DNA of 7,845 nt, from contig JANYCL010000493.1 in the NCBI GenBank assembly GCA_025360355.1, forward strand, positions 1 through 7,845, written 5' to 3'. This document shows, one piece after another, positions 6,657 to 7,845 of this stretch; the first letter of the stretch is position 1, and each line of letters begins with the position of its first letter. Source of the stretch: Sphingobacteriaceae bacterium (GTDB taxonomy: Bacteria > Bacteroidota > Bacteroidia > B-17B0 > Aurantibacillaceae). The notes under the pieces are model-generated. The model saw only the letters and a program-made list of their open reading frames with translations. It was not told the origin of the DNA and made no database searches. The translations under genes and the position numbers were made by a program.

Positions 6657-6672
6657 GAAGTCTTTTGACTTT
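6657..6672. repeat. short hairpin right after the stop of the fragment
   Basis: AAGTC (6658-6662) pairs with GACTT (6667-6671) around a TTTT loop, extended by a G-U pair. It starts directly after the stop codon at 6654-6656. It could be a weak transcript-end signal but is short enough to be chance. Confidence 0.3.
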
Positions 6673-6751
6673 GAATGATTACCTCTGAAAAAGGTTCATT
6701 ATAAAAATAATATAATTTTTGTTTTTAGGTATAAAAATAAAAATTATTTTC
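6673..6751. other. AT-rich intergenic stretch with possible promoter
   Basis: This gap is almost all A and T. It holds an inverted pair ATAATTTTT (6712-6720) / AAAAATTAT (6739-6747) and, overlapping it, AAAATAA (6734-6740) / TTATTTT (6744-6750). TATAAAAATAAAAA at 6730-6743, about 10 bases before the next start, resembles the A/T-rich elements before genes of large DNA viruses. It fits no bacterial consensus that I can defend, and there is no Shine-Dalgarno sequence. Confidence 0.3.
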
Positions 6752-7543
6752 ATGTATATAAATAATATGGATCCATATAGTAATTATATTGAATATATTC
6801 AAACAATCACTTCAGATAATATTATTAATTCTTCTTTCAAATCTAATTCAAATTATACCCAAATTTTAGAACATGTTTCTCAACAATATGGTCAAGAATA
6901 TTTAGAATATATTATGACAGAATTTCCTGAAATTCCAATAGAAAAGATAAGAGAATTCGTGTATATTAATGATTTGATTGGAAATCCTATAAAATATAAA
7001 TATAATGATGATTTAATTTGTAGTCCAACTAATTTAAGATACATTTATCATGCATTAGTCATTCTTAAACATTATCAAGCAAAATCATGTAATTCTATTG
7101 TTGAAATTGGTTGTGGATATGGTGGACTTTTTTTGGCTATTTCATTCTTCGCTAAATTTTTAAAGATTAACATTGTTAAATATTACATTATTGATCTGAA
7201 TGAAGTTGGACAATTAATAAGTCTTTATTTACAATGTCATCAACATATTACATTACCTTATGAGATTCATAATGCATCATCATTTGGATCAACTGTTAAT
7301 GGTTGTAATCTTTATGTAATTTCGAATTATTGTTTTACAGAAATTATGGAAGAATATCGATTTAGTTATGCTAAAAATTTATTTAATAAAGTTATTCATG
7401 GATTTATAACATGGCAAACAAGTGAAGTTTCATTAGAGAATTTTAAAAAATATTTTAAAAATGTAACTTATAGAATTATTGAAGAAAAACCACAAACAAG
7501 TTTTAATCATAATTTTTCTAGAAATTATTTTGTTTATTTTTAG
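6752..7543 (+). CDS. sugar O-methyltransferase-like protein (SAM-dependent)
   Basis: 263 residues from the ATG at 6752. A second ATG at 6767 (MDPYSNY) would give 258 residues and is equally possible; a TTG at 6719 is in frame but unlikely. The SAM-binding motif I is VEIGCGYGGLFLAI (EIGCGYGG at 118-125), preceded by the conserved-looking CSPTNLRYIYHALVIL. The acidic residue ending strand 2 is Asp148 in YYIIDLNEVGQL, and SNYCFTEI follows strand 4. This arrangement is that of putative sugar O-methyltransferases (the NanM-like group) found in polysaccharide loci and also in giant viruses. It would methylate a sugar hydroxyl using S-adenosylmethionine. Arg codons are mainly AGA and third positions mostly A or T, unlike the genes left of 6323. 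The next gene starts 28 bases later, and both would fit glycan decoration. Confidence 0.72.
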   Translation: MYINNMDPYSNYIEYIQTITSDNIINSSFKSNSNYTQILEHVSQQYGQEYLEYIMTEFPEIPIEKIREFVYINDLIGNPIKYKYNDDLICSPTNLRYIYHALVILKHYQAKSCNSIVEIGCGYGGLFLAISFFAKFLKINIVKYYIIDLNEVGQLISLYLQCHQHITLPYEIHNASSFGSTVNGCNLYVISNYCFTEIMEEYRFSYAKNLFNKVIHGFITWQTSEVSLENFKKYFKNVTYRIIEEKPQTSFNHNFSRNYFVYF

Positions 7544-7558
7544 AAATAATAATATCAC

Positions 7559-7588
7559 ATTATACTTATAAATGAATATAAGTATAAT
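7559..7588. repeat. perfect 12-bp AT-rich hairpin around a start codon
   Basis: ATTATACTTATA (7559-7570) is the exact reverse complement of TATAAGTATAAT (7577-7588). The 6-base loop AATGAA contains the ATG (7572-7574) of the dehydrogenase. The stem begins 15 bases after the methyltransferase stop and has one G-C pair only. It has no T-tail, so it is a poor bacterial terminator. Mimivirus transcripts are known to end at such AT-rich palindromes between genes. It may instead limit translation of the dehydrogenase. Confidence 0.7.
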
Positions 7589-7845
7589 TGGCATTGGACG
7601 ACTTGGTCTATGTAATGCACTATCATTAGAAAGAGTTGGATTTAATGTGATTGGTGTTGATATTAATGAAGATTATATTCGTCAAATTAATGATAAAACA
7701 TTTAAATCTTATGAACCATATGTTAATGAATATCTTGTAGAATCTAAGAATTTTCTTGCAACAACTTCCATAAAAAATGGATTAGATCATTCTAATATAA
7801 TTTTCATTTGTGTTCCAACTCCAAAGGGAAACGATTCACTTTTTT
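7572..7845 (+). CDS. UDP-glucose/GDP-mannose dehydrogenase family, N-terminal part
   Basis: The frame runs off the end of the window; 91 residues are visible of a family that is usually 390-450 long. The Rossmann NAD-binding motif is GIGRLG at 7-12, with hydrophobic MNISII before it. Asp30 in VIGVDIN ends strand 2 and would bind the NAD ribose. INDKTFKSYEPYVNEYL follows (Glu48-Pro49 match the family EP motif), then IFICVPTPK at 77-85, the hallmark of the group. The enzyme would oxidise the C6 alcohol of a nucleotide-sugar to a uronic acid with two NAD. The catalytic Cys and the sugar-binding domain lie beyond the window, so substrate is open: UDP-glucose, UDP-HexNAc or GDP-mannose. The start is fixed by the Rossmann motif being seven residues from the ATG. 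Confidence 0.88.
   Translation, partial: MNISIIGIGRLGLCNALSLERVGFNVIGVDINEDYIRQINDKTFKSYEPYVNEYLVESKNFLATTSIKNGLDHSNIIFICVPTPKGNDSLF

Overview
The window joins two stretches that look unlike each other. Bases 1 to about 6325 read as a Bacteroidota chromosome. The signs are a secreted metalloprotease with a type IX secretion C-terminal signal, no clear Shine-Dalgarno sequences, weak matches to the TTTG / TAnnTTTG promoter type, and close homologues (by recall) in that phylum. Bases from about 6335 to the end are much more AT-rich. By hand count, 6061-6120 has 24 G+C of 60, while 6421-6480 and 7381-7440 each have 15 of 60. The genes there resemble sugar-modification genes known from AT-rich bacteria and from giant viruses of the Mimiviridae/Klosneuvirus kind. 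I cannot assign the source organism from this window alone.

Layout: (1) 2-283, the 3' end of an SPFH/Band 7 (flotillin/prohibitin-like) gene, followed by a hairpin that may be its terminator. (2) 383-2548, a secreted M43 (pappalysin-like) zinc metalloprotease with PKD-like, jelly-roll and type IX sorting domains, followed by a strong intrinsic terminator. (3) 2600-2831, a gene-free region holding a cluster of short related inverted repeats. (4) 2832-6337, four co-directional genes: a GT4 glycosyltransferase, a FemAB/GNAT-like acyltransferase, a NodB-type deacetylase and a WbuB-like glycosyltransferase. The first three are separated by one base or overlap by one base, so they form an operon for a surface or extracellular polysaccharide. 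The fourth is cut at about half its family length. (5) 6309-7845, the AT-rich part: the tail of an unrecognised gene, a sugar O-methyltransferase-like gene, and the 5' end of a nucleotide-sugar dehydrogenase.

The main observation is the breakpoint at about 6323-6335. It interrupts one gene on its left and another on its right at the same spot, inside an A-rich run, and base composition changes there. The simplest reading is a chimeric assembly or amplification join. A real recombination event in a polysaccharide locus is the alternative. In the right part, a perfect 12-bp AT-only hairpin holds the start codon of the dehydrogenase in its loop, 15 bases after the previous stop. This resembles the hairpin mRNA 3'-end signals described for Mimivirus more than a bacterial terminator. 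I see no clearly new biological system. The repeat cluster, the junction and the AT-rich hairpin are the places to look again.
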